Assembly: GCA_019038695.1 (NCBI GenBank)
Contig: JAHOYZ010000007.1
Location: 62,001 to 126,000, forward strand
Origin: Candidatus Zixiibacteriota bacterium
Lineage (GTDB): Bacteria; Zixibacteria; MSB-5A5; GN15; FEB-12
Reading direction: 5' to 3'
Length of the DNA: 64,000 nucleotides
Below, one piece after another: positions 8,856-19,221 of the stretch (its first letter is position 1; each line of letters begins with the position of its first letter). The translations under genes and the position numbers were made by a program. The notes below the pieces were generated by a model that did not search any database, was not told the origin of the DNA, and saw nothing but the letters and a program-made list of their open reading frames with translations.

Positions 8856-9836
8856 TTAGAAATCCACGTTCGTCCCTATGCCGGCCGCGAGCGCCTTATC
8901 ATATACCAGTTTGGCTGTCGCTACATCCTGAATAGCCAAACCGTTGGATTTGAACAGTGTGATCTCGTCGTCATTTGATCGAGCCGGTTTCTTACCGGTT
9001 ACAACTTCACCCAGCTCGGCCTTAATATGACCAGCGGTCAACTCACCGTCGGCAATGGGAATCATAATGTCGCCCGCCTCCTTGAGACAGGCCTCGACCG
9101 AGTCGGCGATGAAAGTTGATTTCTTCACTATGGCCGTGTCAAGTTCGCGAGCACCGGGCGTATGACTTCCGATGCCGTTGATATGCACTCCAGCACGAAC
9201 CTTGCTGCCGTCAAAAATCGGCGTGGGCGATGAAGTAGCGGTACAGATAATATCTGCCTGTTCGAGAATCGCATCGGCCGAATCGGCTTTGACAATTTCC
9301 ACTCCGAGCTTGGAACCCATCTCATCTATGAACCGGCCGACCGCATCATCAGCGAGATCGAAGACCAAAGCTCGCGAGAGCTTTCTTGCTTCTGCCACAG
9401 CCCACAGTTGCATTTTGGCCTGCACGCCGGCGCCAAATATCCCCGCCACCTGACCGTCGGTCTTACGAGCCAGATAACGCGTGGCTACCCCGCTGGCGGC
9501 TCCAGTACGCACAGCAGTGAGATAACCGCCATCCATAATACAAACCACATCACCGGTCACAGGATCCTGCACCAGAACTTTGCCGATAACGGTCGGCAGA
9601 TCGTGTTGCGTCGGGTTGTTTTTGTACACGGTCACAACTTTGCACGCCAGAGCACCCAGCTCTTTGAGGTAGGCCGGCATGTACAGCGCCAGGCCATCGG
9701 GGGGAGTAATCGGAATGCGAAGCGGTAGAACCGCAGTGCCGTTGGCAAGTTCGGCAAATGCCTTCTCGACTACATCCATGCAGTCAGCCATATTGAGCAC
9801 CTTGGCTACATCATCTTTGTTAAGGAGCAAGGGCAT
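8856..9836 (-). CDS. Ornithine cyclodeaminase / mu-crystallin family dehydrogenase
   Basis: A 326-residue NAD(P)-dependent enzyme of the ornithine cyclodeaminase/alanine dehydrogenase family. The substrate domain has the conserved KVVTVYKNNP and MDGGYLTAVRTGAASGVATRYLA. The Rossmann motif GIFGAGVQAKMQL follows, then ICTATSSPTPIFDG and HINGIGSHTPGARELD. Members deaminate ornithine to proline, form alanine from pyruvate, or reduce imines, and the substrate is not decidable from sequence. AGGAGG precedes the ATG. It is separate from the tldD/E pair and divergent from the next gene. Confidence 0.85.
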   Translation of the reverse strand: MPLLLNKDDVAKVLNMADCMDVVEKAFAELANGTAVLPLRIPITPPDGLALYMPAYLKELGALACKVVTVYKNNPTQHDLPTVIGKVLVQDPVTGDVVCIMDGGYLTAVRTGAASGVATRYLARKTDGQVAGIFGAGVQAKMQLWAVAEARKLSRALVFDLADDAVGRFIDEMGSKLGVEIVKADSADAILEQADIICTATSSPTPIFDGSKVRAGVHINGIGSHTPGARELDTAIVKKSTFIADSVEACLKEAGDIMIPIADGELTAGHIKAELGEVVTGKKPARSNDDEITLFKSNGLAIQDVATAKLVYDKALAAGIGTNVDF

Positions 9837-9999
9837 GATTTCCTCCTGGGTTTCGATTTCGATTCACCATTATATTGGTGAAACTGCCCTTCGGCAAGGA
9901 TATTCCCCAGTCACGAACATCACTTATGATGAATGCAGTATTGATCTTTTGCTCGTGTGAGGCTATCATGACACAGACAATAGGAAAGGAAAACTCACT

Positions 10000-10590
10000 A
10001 TGACCCAATCCTTGTGGCCGGACAGACTATCGAAAGCTCTCAAGAAAGTCGTCGGAGAACGTGTTCGTGATGAAATCATAACCGACTGGGATGATAACGC
10101 TAAGTCCGAAGACAAAGCAGACTGGACCAGACAAACGCTCGATAAGCTGGACGCTCTGATACCCGACAAGAAGACCCGGATTGATGTCCTGTCCCGATGC
10201 TCTTGTGCTTGCTTTGAGGAGGACAAGATAGCACCCCTGCGAGAGTTGTATCGCAAATCCGGTGATATCGACAAACTTCTGGACGTGATGTACAAAAACC
10301 CTTTCTATGTTCGACCCCGCCGCGAGGATAACAAGATATTCTTCACCAAGATGCCGTTCGACGCCGAAGCACACGCCAAAGCGTCGTCGCCGGAGGAGCG
10401 CTGTCGGACATACTGTCATTGTGAATGGGCGCGTGCCGCTACCGTGAAGATGTCCTTGACCCACTGCTACTGCGGTGCCGGATGGTACAAGCAAATAATG
10501 GAAGGGATTCTCGAACACCCGGTGGAGATTGATATTTCCAAGTCTGTCTTACAGGGGGATGATGTCTGTGAGATAGTAGTCCGGTTCTAA
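10000..10590 (+). CDS. Cys-rich protein with V4R-like C-terminal module (DUF6144-like)
   Basis: A 196-residue soluble protein with many cysteines grouped as RCSCACFEED (about residue 67), CRTYCHCEW (about 137) and THCYCGAGWYK (about 155). The C-terminal strand pattern GILEHPVEIDISKSVLQGDD, then VCEIVVRF, is like the end of V4R (4-vinyl reductase) domains, which bind small ligands or metals. I recall a similar arrangement in DUF6144 proteins, with moderate certainty. No function is established. An AGGAAAGG-like site precedes the ATG. Confidence 0.6.
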   Translation: MTQSLWPDRLSKALKKVVGERVRDEIITDWDDNAKSEDKADWTRQTLDKLDALIPDKKTRIDVLSRCSCACFEEDKIAPLRELYRKSGDIDKLLDVMYKNPFYVRPRREDNKIFFTKMPFDAEAHAKASSPEERCRTYCHCEWARAATVKMSLTHCYCGAGWYKQIMEGILEHPVEIDISKSVLQGDDVCEIVVRF

Positions 10591-10651
10591 TCGTAGTCCG
10601 ACTGGCTGAACAATTACACTGTAGGCTGACCAGTTCCAAGTTGCCGAGTTC

Positions 10652-10744
10652 ATGTTAGCTTATGGATACTTCGTAAACGCAGAAGTGACAATCACAATCC
10701 ACCGTCCCACGGGGCGCAACCACATGTTTCAAGTACGGTTTTAA
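10652..10744 (+). other. Possible 30-residue leader peptide ORF upstream of tyrosine phenol-lyase
   Basis: A short open frame in the 318-base gap before the lyase gene. It begins MLAYGYFVNAEVT and ends IHRPTGRNHMFQVRF. No good Shine-Dalgarno precedes its ATG, and 30 codons can be open by chance. It is listed because tryptophanase operons use a short leader peptide for induction and this lyase is a close relative. That analogy is speculative. Confidence 0.15.
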
Positions 10745-10830
10745 AGGTGTTAACGGTTGGATCTGAAGGCGATTAATTCATTGGACTTACTACTCAGGAT
10801 GATTTATCTTCTAGAAATCTTTGACGATTG

Positions 10831-10866
10831 GTGTGCATAGCACACTTGAAGTGAAAGTCCTTCAAG
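10831..10866 (+). promoter_or_regulatory. Two adjacent inverted repeats in the tyrosine phenol-lyase leader
   Basis: A perfect inverted repeat GTGTGC-ATA-GCACAC spans 10831-10845. It abuts a second perfect one, CTTGAAG (10845-10851) with CTTCAAG (10860-10866). They lie 43-78 bases before the GTG start, and no T-run follows, so they are more likely an operator or RNA structure than a terminator. Otherwise the 10591-10908 gap shows only the weak leader ORF. Confidence 0.4.
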
Positions 10867-10896
10867 CAGGCACGTCACGAGTTACTTCTGTGTTAA

Positions 10897-12324
<1,428 letters not shown>

Positions 12325-12333
12325 CGAACTTAA

Positions 12334-12370
12334 CGGGCAGAGCCACTCCGGCTCTGCCCGTCTTCTTCAT
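12334..12370 (+). terminator. Intrinsic terminator after tpl
   Basis: An 11-base-pair perfect stem (CGGGCAGAGCC with GGCTCTGCCCG, loop ACTCC) at 12334-12360 is followed by the pyrimidine-rich TCTTCTTC. It starts ten bases after the tpl stop. The remaining sequence to 12623 shows no gene that I can support. Confidence 0.85.
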
Positions 12371-12623
12371 CGCCAATCTGTAGAATAATCAAGACTCGTG
12401 TGCAGTTCGGGTGCAGATTATCGGTTTCCAAACACTGAGTTCACCTCCTATCAACACGATCCTAATGAACCACATACGTATGGCCGATTATACTGTCAAT
12501 AGGGTCTAACGCCAGTTGCCCAAAAAAGCGGTCTTCTTGACATTGAGATCGACACGGATTCGATTCGGATCGCCACGTCTACAGGAAGGCCAGGGCATCT
12601 GTGACGAGATTGGGAAGGGAGAA

Positions 12624-13568
12624 ATGACAACAAGTGCAACTACCGAGAATACTTACGCTAAAGTAATCGATGTCAATGATTTCGGGGTCGATGAAATGAC
12701 CTCTACTGAGGCTGATATTGGAGCGATTATTGACGTTGAGATCGTTCCGACTCTACCGGCGTATGTTCACCTGATTGAAGAAGAGCTTAATCGGGAAGAT
12801 CCCAATCCGGCTCGTATTGCGGAACTTATGGCGCAGGATATTGGCCTTGTGACTCGTGTGCTCAGACTGGCCAATTCGACCATCTACAGTCGTTCAACGA
12901 TCAAAGTTGCAACCATAGGCGAAGCAGTTCAACGCATTGGTATACGGGAGGTTCGGGGTATTTGCCTGATGGTGGCCCTGGCACCCATGTTTGCAGTTTC
13001 GGATCCTCATCTGAACCTGAAAATGCTTTGGAAGCATTCTCTGGCCGTTGCTTTGGCTTCGAAAGTGCTACATCGGCACTGCCCGAAAGATATTCAGAAA
13101 CAACTCTCGACCGAAGTTCTCTATATTGCCGGGATGCTTCACGATATCGGATTGATTGTGTTGGCTCAACAGACCCCGGATGCTTTCAGCGAGGTCAGAC
13201 GTCTCCATTCCGAAAGGAATGATCCTTTTTGCGACTGCGAGCGGGCGGTACTTGGTTTCTCGCATACCGACATCAGTTTTATGGTACTGCAACGCTGGAA
13301 TTTCCCCGATCTTCTGACCGAAGTTGCGCAGTATCATCATGAGTACGATCAGGCTCAAGGCAAAGCTGCTCTGCATGCCCGAGTTATTCACGTCGCCGAT
13401 TGCATCTGCAACCTGCACGGCAATTGCGACAATTTCGAGGGACTTGCTGAACCATATGATTGCGATGCCTGGAACGATCTTGGTATGGATGAAAGTCACA
13501 TTGGTATTATCACCGAAGAGATCGACCGAATGATGGAAAATGCCGAAATTTTCGCTCTGCTAAGCTAA
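12624..13568 (+). CDS. HDOD domain signalling protein
   Basis: A 314-residue protein carrying an HDOD domain, the HD-related output module of bacterial signalling proteins. Signature parts are EIVPTLPAYVHLIEEELNREDPN, then ARIAELMAQDIGLVTRVLRLANS, a central LWKHSLAVALASKVL, and AGMLHDIGLIVL (the HD-like element). The ATG at 12624 follows GGGAAGGGAGA, so the longer frame from 12516 was not used. No receiver or GGDEF domain is attached. The gene stands alone, and its partner cannot be inferred. Confidence 0.82.
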   Translation: MTTSATTENTYAKVIDVNDFGVDEMTSTEADIGAIIDVEIVPTLPAYVHLIEEELNREDPNPARIAELMAQDIGLVTRVLRLANSTIYSRSTIKVATIGEAVQRIGIREVRGICLMVALAPMFAVSDPHLNLKMLWKHSLAVALASKVLHRHCPKDIQKQLSTEVLYIAGMLHDIGLIVLAQQTPDAFSEVRRLHSERNDPFCDCERAVLGFSHTDISFMVLQRWNFPDLLTEVAQYHHEYDQAQGKAALHARVIHVADCICNLHGNCDNFEGLAEPYDCDAWNDLGMDESHIGIITEEIDRMMENAEIFALLS

Positions 13569-13613
13569 CGACAGGTTGTGCGGCTTTGGGCTGTTTTCGC
13601 ATTTGGATGAAGA

Positions 13614-14513
13614 TCATCTTTTCGAAACATTGTACTCATCAACAACCCTGCACATTGCTGCAATATGATCCGGCGTAGTGCCACAGCAACCACCAATAAT
13701 ACTCACACCGCCCGCCAGCAATTGAGAACATCGTTCAGCCATAAATTCCGGTGTGTCAGGATAGATAGCCTGATCCCCTTGTATCTGAGGTAAACCGGCG
13801 TTGGACTGGATAATGATTGGCAACGAAGTATACTCCCGGAACTCACTCGCAATACGAATCATGTTGTCTATACCATCACCACAGTTGGACCCGATCACAT
13901 CAGCCCCTGCCTCAGTCAAACCAACTGCCGCCTGCTCGATACTCACACCCATGATCGTAAGGAACCCATCAGGGGTCGGCTCAAAGGTCATCATGGCAGC
14001 CACCGGAATTGTCGGCGCAACAGTCTTGGCCGCTCTCACCGCCAGAGAAGCCTCGACGAGATCGGTCATGGTTTCAATGCATATCACATCCACTCCCTCC
14101 GCCACACAACAACGGAGCTGCCTCTCGAATCCATTAAGTACAGTATTGGGATTTGCTTCGCCTGACTCAGAAAGCTGGAGCCCGCAAGGACCACAGGAAA
14201 CCGCAAGGTAAGCGTTGTTATCAATAGCCTTACGAGTAGCACTCACAGCGGTAGTATTGATTTCCTCCGTGCAATCATCGAGTCCATAATGAGCCAGTCT
14301 GAGCGGCGAGGCTCCAAAAGTATTTGTCTGAACGATATCGGCCCCAGCGGCAAGGTATGCCCTGGCGATTTCTTCAAGAATACCAGGCGAATGGAGATTC
14401 GTTTGCTCCGGACACTCTCCAAGTACCAATCCGCGCCTAATCAACTCGGTACCGAGGGCACCATCAGCAACGAGGACTTCTCCCCTCTTCAGTCGGTCCA
14501 GTAACGCTTCCAC
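13614..14513 (-). CDS. Homocysteine S-methyltransferase family protein
   Basis: A 299-residue barrel protein like the N-terminal methyl-transfer module of MetH and betaine-homocysteine methyltransferases. The start motif VADGALGTELIRRG and TNTFGASPLRL are conserved. The three zinc ligands are visible as GSNCG (about residue 208) and GGCCGTTPDHIA near the end. The length equals a stand-alone module, with no cobalamin or folate domain attached. In anaerobes such proteins may use corrinoid or S-methylmethionine donors, which is inference. The start is GTG with GGAG upstream. Confidence 0.85.
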   Translation of the reverse strand: MEALLDRLKRGEVLVADGALGTELIRRGLVLGECPEQTNLHSPGILEEIARAYLAAGADIVQTNTFGASPLRLAHYGLDDCTEEINTTAVSATRKAIDNNAYLAVSCGPCGLQLSESGEANPNTVLNGFERQLRCCVAEGVDVICIETMTDLVEASLAVRAAKTVAPTIPVAAMMTFEPTPDGFLTIMGVSIEQAAVGLTEAGADVIGSNCGDGIDNMIRIASEFREYTSLPIIIQSNAGLPQIQGDQAIYPDTPEFMAERCSQLLAGGVSIIGGCCGTTPDHIAAMCRVVDEYNVSKR

Positions 14514-14638
14514 AACTCCGGCCTTCGCTTAGCTTTGACACTTTCTACATTAAAAACACTGACGCAGGACCGATTGTCAAGGAGGTTGCCACGCTGAGAC
14601 TCGACCGTACAGAACAAAGAATGTGTGTGTCTGGAATT

Positions 14639-15922
14639 TCAGGAACGAGTCATCTGATCATCGTTGGCCTGCTCAGGCTCCAAATCGGAAACCTTCCGCC
14701 TTGGCCAGGGCACCAACTTGATCCCCCGCTTAACGAAATTTCCGATCGCCGCCGCCACTTCCGGCCCCCGTCTAAGTTTGATTTTGCGCTTGTCTTTAAT
14801 ATAGCCTTGAATGATTCGTGACTGCTCCAGACGATAGTCAGCCGCCTGCCGGTAACGCTGGAGATCACCGGACAGGGTTCTGGACAATTCAAAATTGTCG
14901 TCGAGTTTCATCTTCATAAAACTCTTAGCAGTATGCATTCGGAGACGTTCGAAAATGTAGTTGTCCCCGTCAGCAAGACGGCTTCCTGCGAAGGCCATTA
15001 GTATGATGATGAGATCAATTACAATCGCCAGAGCTAAAGAAAAAGCTGCCAGTGGGTCCAGATAGAGGAGGTCATTCACAACCTGACGGAACGCCTCCTG
15101 TCCGTTGTTTGGAACTTCCACAAATTCAGCTGGGTCAGGCGGCGTGGGCAGAGTGGGCATCTCCGTCATTACTGCTGTCACATGCGAGAGTGGAAAAGAA
15201 ACATAAGCTCTGTTTACCTGATCAAATTGATCCTTAACGACCGCATTGCTACTTAGAGCAAGAGCAATTGAGTCATTGAGAGCTATATACTGAACTATCC
15301 TTTCTCGCCTCTCGACCGCCTGCGCCATGCGGCTTTCGAGATAGTTGACAATTATCCCCTGGCCCGCTCCCTGTTTGTAAGTCGTCCCTTTATATTTCTC
15401 CCAGGAAGCAATCGTGCGACGGGCGCCGTCAATAACCGACTGCAGAAATCGATCTTCGGTGCCTTCATCAACATCAGTAGCCCACCCCTTCGTATTCTCC
15501 AGTTCGATCAACTTCTCTATACGGTCTGTCTGATACTGACCCTCATGTGCGGCCTTTTTGGCGATCTGAGCGTACTCTGTCAAAACGGGGCGAGCGGTTG
15601 CAGCAAACTCAGCCCTTGCATCAGTCATACGGGTGGCACCGTTGAGACTGTCGTCGAAATTAGCATAGGAGAAGAATACTGAGAAAGTAGCCGCAGCCAC
15701 AAAAGCTGCAATATATGTTCCCCGGCGTTCCCGGGTACGAAGCAAACTCCAGGCAATCCCTAACATGGCAGCCTGCAAACCAAGCGACCCAATCAGAGCA
15801 AGATTCCAACCGAGCAGTATTTGCATCCCATAGAACGTTGTAAAAAACGATAGTATCGACAGCAGAAGTGTACCGCCGTATATCATCAAGCCAGTTAAAC
15901 GAGATAATTTGCTACGAATCAT
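14639..15922 (-). CDS. Unknown membrane protein with large extracytoplasmic domain
   Basis: A 427-residue protein with three N-terminal membrane segments (about residues 11-33, 36-56 and 70-86), a helical domain of some 200 residues containing an ARAEFAATARPVLTEYAQ stretch, a fourth segment near residue 300 (LAAFSLALAIVIDLIIILMAF), and a basic cytosolic tail (YIKDKRKIKLRRG). I do not recognise the family. The ATG at 15922 has GGGAG upstream. It is divergent from the STAS gene, across a 317-base gap. Confidence 0.6.
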   Translation of the reverse strand: MIRSKLSRLTGLMIYGGTLLLSILSFFTTFYGMQILLGWNLALIGSLGLQAAMLGIAWSLLRTRERRGTYIAAFVAAATFSVFFSYANFDDSLNGATRMTDARAEFAATARPVLTEYAQIAKKAAHEGQYQTDRIEKLIELENTKGWATDVDEGTEDRFLQSVIDGARRTIASWEKYKGTTYKQGAGQGIIVNYLESRMAQAVERRERIVQYIALNDSIALALSSNAVVKDQFDQVNRAYVSFPLSHVTAVMTEMPTLPTPPDPAEFVEVPNNGQEAFRQVVNDLLYLDPLAAFSLALAIVIDLIIILMAFAGSRLADGDNYIFERLRMHTAKSFMKMKLDDNFELSRTLSGDLQRYRQAADYRLEQSRIIQGYIKDKRKIKLRRGPEVAAAIGNFVKRGIKLVPWPRRKVSDLEPEQANDDQMTRS

Positions 15923-16085
15923 CGCTGCTCCCTCATAATGCGAACCGGCGTGACTAAACACCCTCGCACGTCCCGTGTTAAAAAAGTACTATATATTCCG
16001 TATTATCGGTCACTACTGTGAAATCATTATGACCACAGGATCAGCTCTACCAGTTTATCGACTATTGTGGAGTGACGCAAAAACA

Positions 16086-16114
16086 CTTGATTTTCGTATC
16101 GTCGGGGAATATGT
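16086..16114 (+). promoter_or_regulatory. Candidate sigma-70-type promoter for the STAS gene
   Basis: TTGATT (16086-16091) and TATGTT (16109-16114) are separated by 17 bases, about 125 bases before the STAS gene. This is the best sigma-70-like match I found in the 15923-16239 divergent gap, which otherwise holds nothing recognisable. Both boxes depart from consensus. Confidence 0.35.
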
Positions 16115-16239
16115 TAACTATGGTTAAGCGGAGGTTCCCGGAGGGTTTGGAACGTATTTAGATCGGGAGCGCTTGGCTGAAGGTTGTTATGACCGAGTTA
16201 CAGAGGAAGTAAGAAGTTATCACATAGAGGATATTCACT

Positions 16240-16578
16240 ATGAAGTTTAATGATTCCCTCGAAGGAAATGTGGTCGTGCTTGAAGTTTCGGGCAAGATCA
16301 TGGGTGGTGATGAAACCACTATGTTCCATGGTAAGATTCACGAGTACATTACCGCCAATAATAAAAATTTCGTGGTTGATCTGGCCAAGGTCGATTGGAT
16401 GAACTCTGTCGGTCTGGGGATGCTGATATCAGCTCTGACGACAGTCAAGAATTCCGGCGGTCGTCTGGTGTTGGCCAACATCACCAAAATTGAGTCAATC
16501 CTGACTATCACGCGGTTGATCACAGTGTTCGAACACTTTGATAGTCGTGAGGACGCTCTCAAGTCGTTCTCTGCATAA
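16240..16578 (+). CDS. STAS-domain anti-sigma factor antagonist
   Basis: A 112-residue single STAS domain protein of the SpoIIAA/RsbV type, which binds an anti-sigma kinase when unphosphorylated. The phosphorylation segment VDWMNSVGLGMLISA has Ser in the conserved position, and the GGRLVLANI strand and final helix are present. GAGG precedes the ATG, and a strong terminator follows the stop, so it is a single-gene unit. No anti-sigma kinase or sigma factor is nearby, so the partner is elsewhere. Confidence 0.88.
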   Translation: MKFNDSLEGNVVVLEVSGKIMGGDETTMFHGKIHEYITANNKNFVVDLAKVDWMNSVGLGMLISALTTVKNSGGRLVLANITKIESILTITRLITVFEHFDSREDALKSFSA

Positions 16579-16604
16579 TTTATTTTCCAGCTATGACTCA
16601 TAAG

Positions 16605-16629
16605 AGCCCCGTCCTGCGGGGCTTTTTTT
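16605..16629 (+). terminator. Intrinsic terminator after the STAS gene
   Basis: A seven-base-pair GC-rich stem (AGCCCCG with CGGGGCT, loop TCCTG) is followed by seven T residues. It lies 27 bases after the stop. The following stretch up to 16850 shows no supported feature. Confidence 0.92.
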
Positions 16630-16850
16630 ATTCCATGTATAGGGTGAGTAGAACATATCCCGGCCCAAACAAATTTGAGCCGGCCACCTAGTCGGCTCTT
16701 CCCGGAAAACCTGATAAGCTCCTTCTTTTACAAGAAAACCCCAGCCCCATCTAATTCCCACTCACTGCGATGAAACTCCGTCTTAATTATCGTCGTATAC
16801 TCCACAACAAGTAGATATTGGAACTCAGTCCGATCGAGAAAGGAACATCA

Positions 16851-19091
16851 ATGCGATCAATTATATCGATTCTTTTGAACACACTGATCCTTACCACCGC
16901 CGTAACCGCCCTGGCCTCAACCCCGCCAATTCTTGAAGTGCCAGCCTTGACGGGCAGGATCGATATTGATGGAGACCTCAGTGATTCCGGCTGGAAGGAA
17001 GCTGCGTTCGTGACCGACTTTACCCAGTTTCTTCCGGATGATAATGTAAAACCTTCGGTGCAAACCAAAGTCATGATTGGGTACGATCAATCAAATCTGT
17101 ACCTTGCCTTTGTTTGCCAGGACGATCCATCAAAGGTCCGTGCCACGCTTTCAGATCGCGATGGAATGTTCGCCGACGATTTCATCGGAATCATCCTCGA
17201 CACCTACGGAAACGCCGCCTGGGCATATGAATTCTATGTCAATGCTCTCGGTGTCCAGGGCGACCTTCGTTGGGTAGCCAATGGCGGCGAGGATTCGCGG
17301 TTTGATCTGGTCTTTGAATCGGATGCTCGAATGACCGAAGACGGCTGGCAGGCAGAGATGGCTATCCCGTTCAGCTCGCTACGATTCCCGGGCAAGGATG
17401 AGCAGTCTTGGCGGGCGACGTTCTGGCGCAGTCATCCACGAGATAATACTTACAAATACTCCTGGGCACCCTTAACTATTGGTGAACCCTGTTTCTTCTG
17501 CCAGTTTGGTTATCTCAACGGCATCAAGAATGTCAAACCGGGCAGCAAGCTTGATGTATTACCCTCCATGGTAGCATCCCAATCAAGCTACATAAGTGAC
17601 CCGGACAACTTCCGATCCGATTTTGTCCATGACAACCCCGACGCCGAAGCGGCCCTGAACATTCGTTATCAACTCGGCACCGGAGTTATGGTCGAGGGTG
17701 CTCTTAATCCTGACTTCTCACAGATCGAATCGGATGCGGCCCAGATTGATGTCAATACGACCTTTGGCCTTTACTACCCCGAACGACGACCGTTTTTCCA
17801 GGAAGGCAGTGACCTGTACGGCACCTATCGCAATGTCCTGTATACGCGATCCATCAACGATCCGGATGTAACTTTCAAACTTACCGGCCGCATGGACCGT
17901 ACGAGCTTCTTCTACATGGCAGCTCGCGATAAAAACACGCCCTATCTGGTTCCGATGGAGGAACGTTCGGCCTTTGCACCTTTAGGCAAGAGCACCTCCA
18001 ACATCGCCAGGATACGCCATTCCATTTTCGACGACTCGTTTGTAGGTGCCTTGATAACCAATCGTCAGATAGACGGTGGAGGACACAATACAGTTATAAG
18101 CGCCGATGCGGGCATTAGATTCTACGAGAAGATCCGCTTTGAGACACAACTGATTGGCAGCCGTACAGAAGAGCCGAACCTACCTACCTTATCTGAAGAC
18201 TATCTGCCGGACACGACCTTTGACGGTACCAACCACACGGTTGCTTTAGACGGTGAGGAGTTTGACGGCCACTCGATATTCACGAGTCTCCAGCGCGTTG
18301 GTCGCACGTTCGGCTTTCACATGGACTACATGGAAACCAGTCCTACCTTCCGGGCCAACAATGGCTTCATGCTGCGAAATGGAACACGCTCACTGGACAT
18401 GTGGTACGGCATTTACCTCAGACCGAATGGAAGCGTGGTGACCAGAATCTCTCCCGCAATTGACCTTGGACGAGTCTGGGATTTCGATGGACAGCGCAAA
18501 GACGAGTGGGTACGGCCCATTCTTAATATCGACTTCACGGGGCAGACTTCGGTTTATATGAATTTTGTTCTTAGTCGGGAACGTCTACATGGAGTTTGGT
18601 TTGACGATATTCGCAAGGGCGCGATCCAACTCAATAACAACGCTTTCGAGGCATTCCGTTTTGGCGGATTTGTCAGCTACGGCAACTCGATAGCTCGCAA
18701 TGTTGATCCGTTGCCGGTCATGGGGCGGGAGACTCTGGCCGAAACGTGGTGTACTATTAAACCGATGCAACAGTTCACAATTCGCCCCAGTTACACCTAC
18801 TACAAGATTCTCGATCGCGACACAAAGGAGAGAATCGAGGAAGGGTATATCCTGCGCAGCACTATGAACTACCAGTTCACTCGGGAGATGTTTGTGCGGC
18901 TAATTGTGGAGTACAACGATTTTTCTGAGGGCTTGAGTTTCGAGCCACTGTTCACGTACAAGATCAATCCGTTCACGGTTTTTTATATTGGATCAAGTCA
19001 CGGGTATGATTGGGAGATGGGATCGATGGAAAATGCCCATGCCCGGGACCGACTATTCTTCATGAAACTGCAGTATCTGTTCCGAACGTAA
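16851..19091 (+). CDS. DUF5916 outer-membrane-type protein with CBM9-like N-terminal domain
   Basis: A 746-residue secreted protein. A signal peptide ends in TALAS near residue 23. Residues 25-220 form a carbohydrate-binding family 9-like/DOMON-type domain (IDIDGDLSDSGWKEAA...TDFTQFLPDD, DDFIGIILDTYGN, then WQAEMAIPFSSLRF). The rest is the DUF5916 region, with LNPDFSQIESDAAQIDVNTT and YPERRPFFQEGSDLY, ending as a beta-rich barrel-like domain with terminal Phe-Arg-Thr. The family is common in Bacteroidetes and relatives, and its substrate is unknown. AAAGGA precedes the chosen ATG. Confidence 0.85.
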   Translation: MRSIISILLNTLILTTAVTALASTPPILEVPALTGRIDIDGDLSDSGWKEAAFVTDFTQFLPDDNVKPSVQTKVMIGYDQSNLYLAFVCQDDPSKVRATLSDRDGMFADDFIGIILDTYGNAAWAYEFYVNALGVQGDLRWVANGGEDSRFDLVFESDARMTEDGWQAEMAIPFSSLRFPGKDEQSWRATFWRSHPRDNTYKYSWAPLTIGEPCFFCQFGYLNGIKNVKPGSKLDVLPSMVASQSSYISDPDNFRSDFVHDNPDAEAALNIRYQLGTGVMVEGALNPDFSQIESDAAQIDVNTTFGLYYPERRPFFQEGSDLYGTYRNVLYTRSINDPDVTFKLTGRMDRTSFFYMAARDKNTPYLVPMEERSAFAPLGKSTSNIARIRHSIFDDSFVGALITNRQIDGGGHNTVISADAGIRFYEKIRFETQLIGSRTEEPNLPTLSEDYLPDTTFDGTNHTVALDGEEFDGHSIFTSLQRVGRTFGFHMDYMETSPTFRANNGFMLRNGTRSLDMWYGIYLRPNGSVVTRISPAIDLGRVWDFDGQRKDEWVRPILNIDFTGQTSVYMNFVLSRERLHGVWFDDIRKGAIQLNNNAFEAFRFGGFVSYGNSIARNVDPLPVMGRETLAETWCTIKPMQQFTIRPSYTYYKILDRDTKERIEEGYILRSTMNYQFTREMFVRLIVEYNDFSEGLSFEPLFTYKINPFTVFYIGSSHGYDWEMGSMENAHARDRLFFMKLQYLFRT

Positions 19092-19221
19092 GACTTAGTT
19101 AAACCCGGGCCGTACATTGATACGACTCGGGTTATTCTCCATTCTTCGCGCTCAAGGATCATGTGACCAGAAAAACATTCGCGTTGACATTCGGGCTACT
19201 TAAGCCGACATTCCTCTGGAT

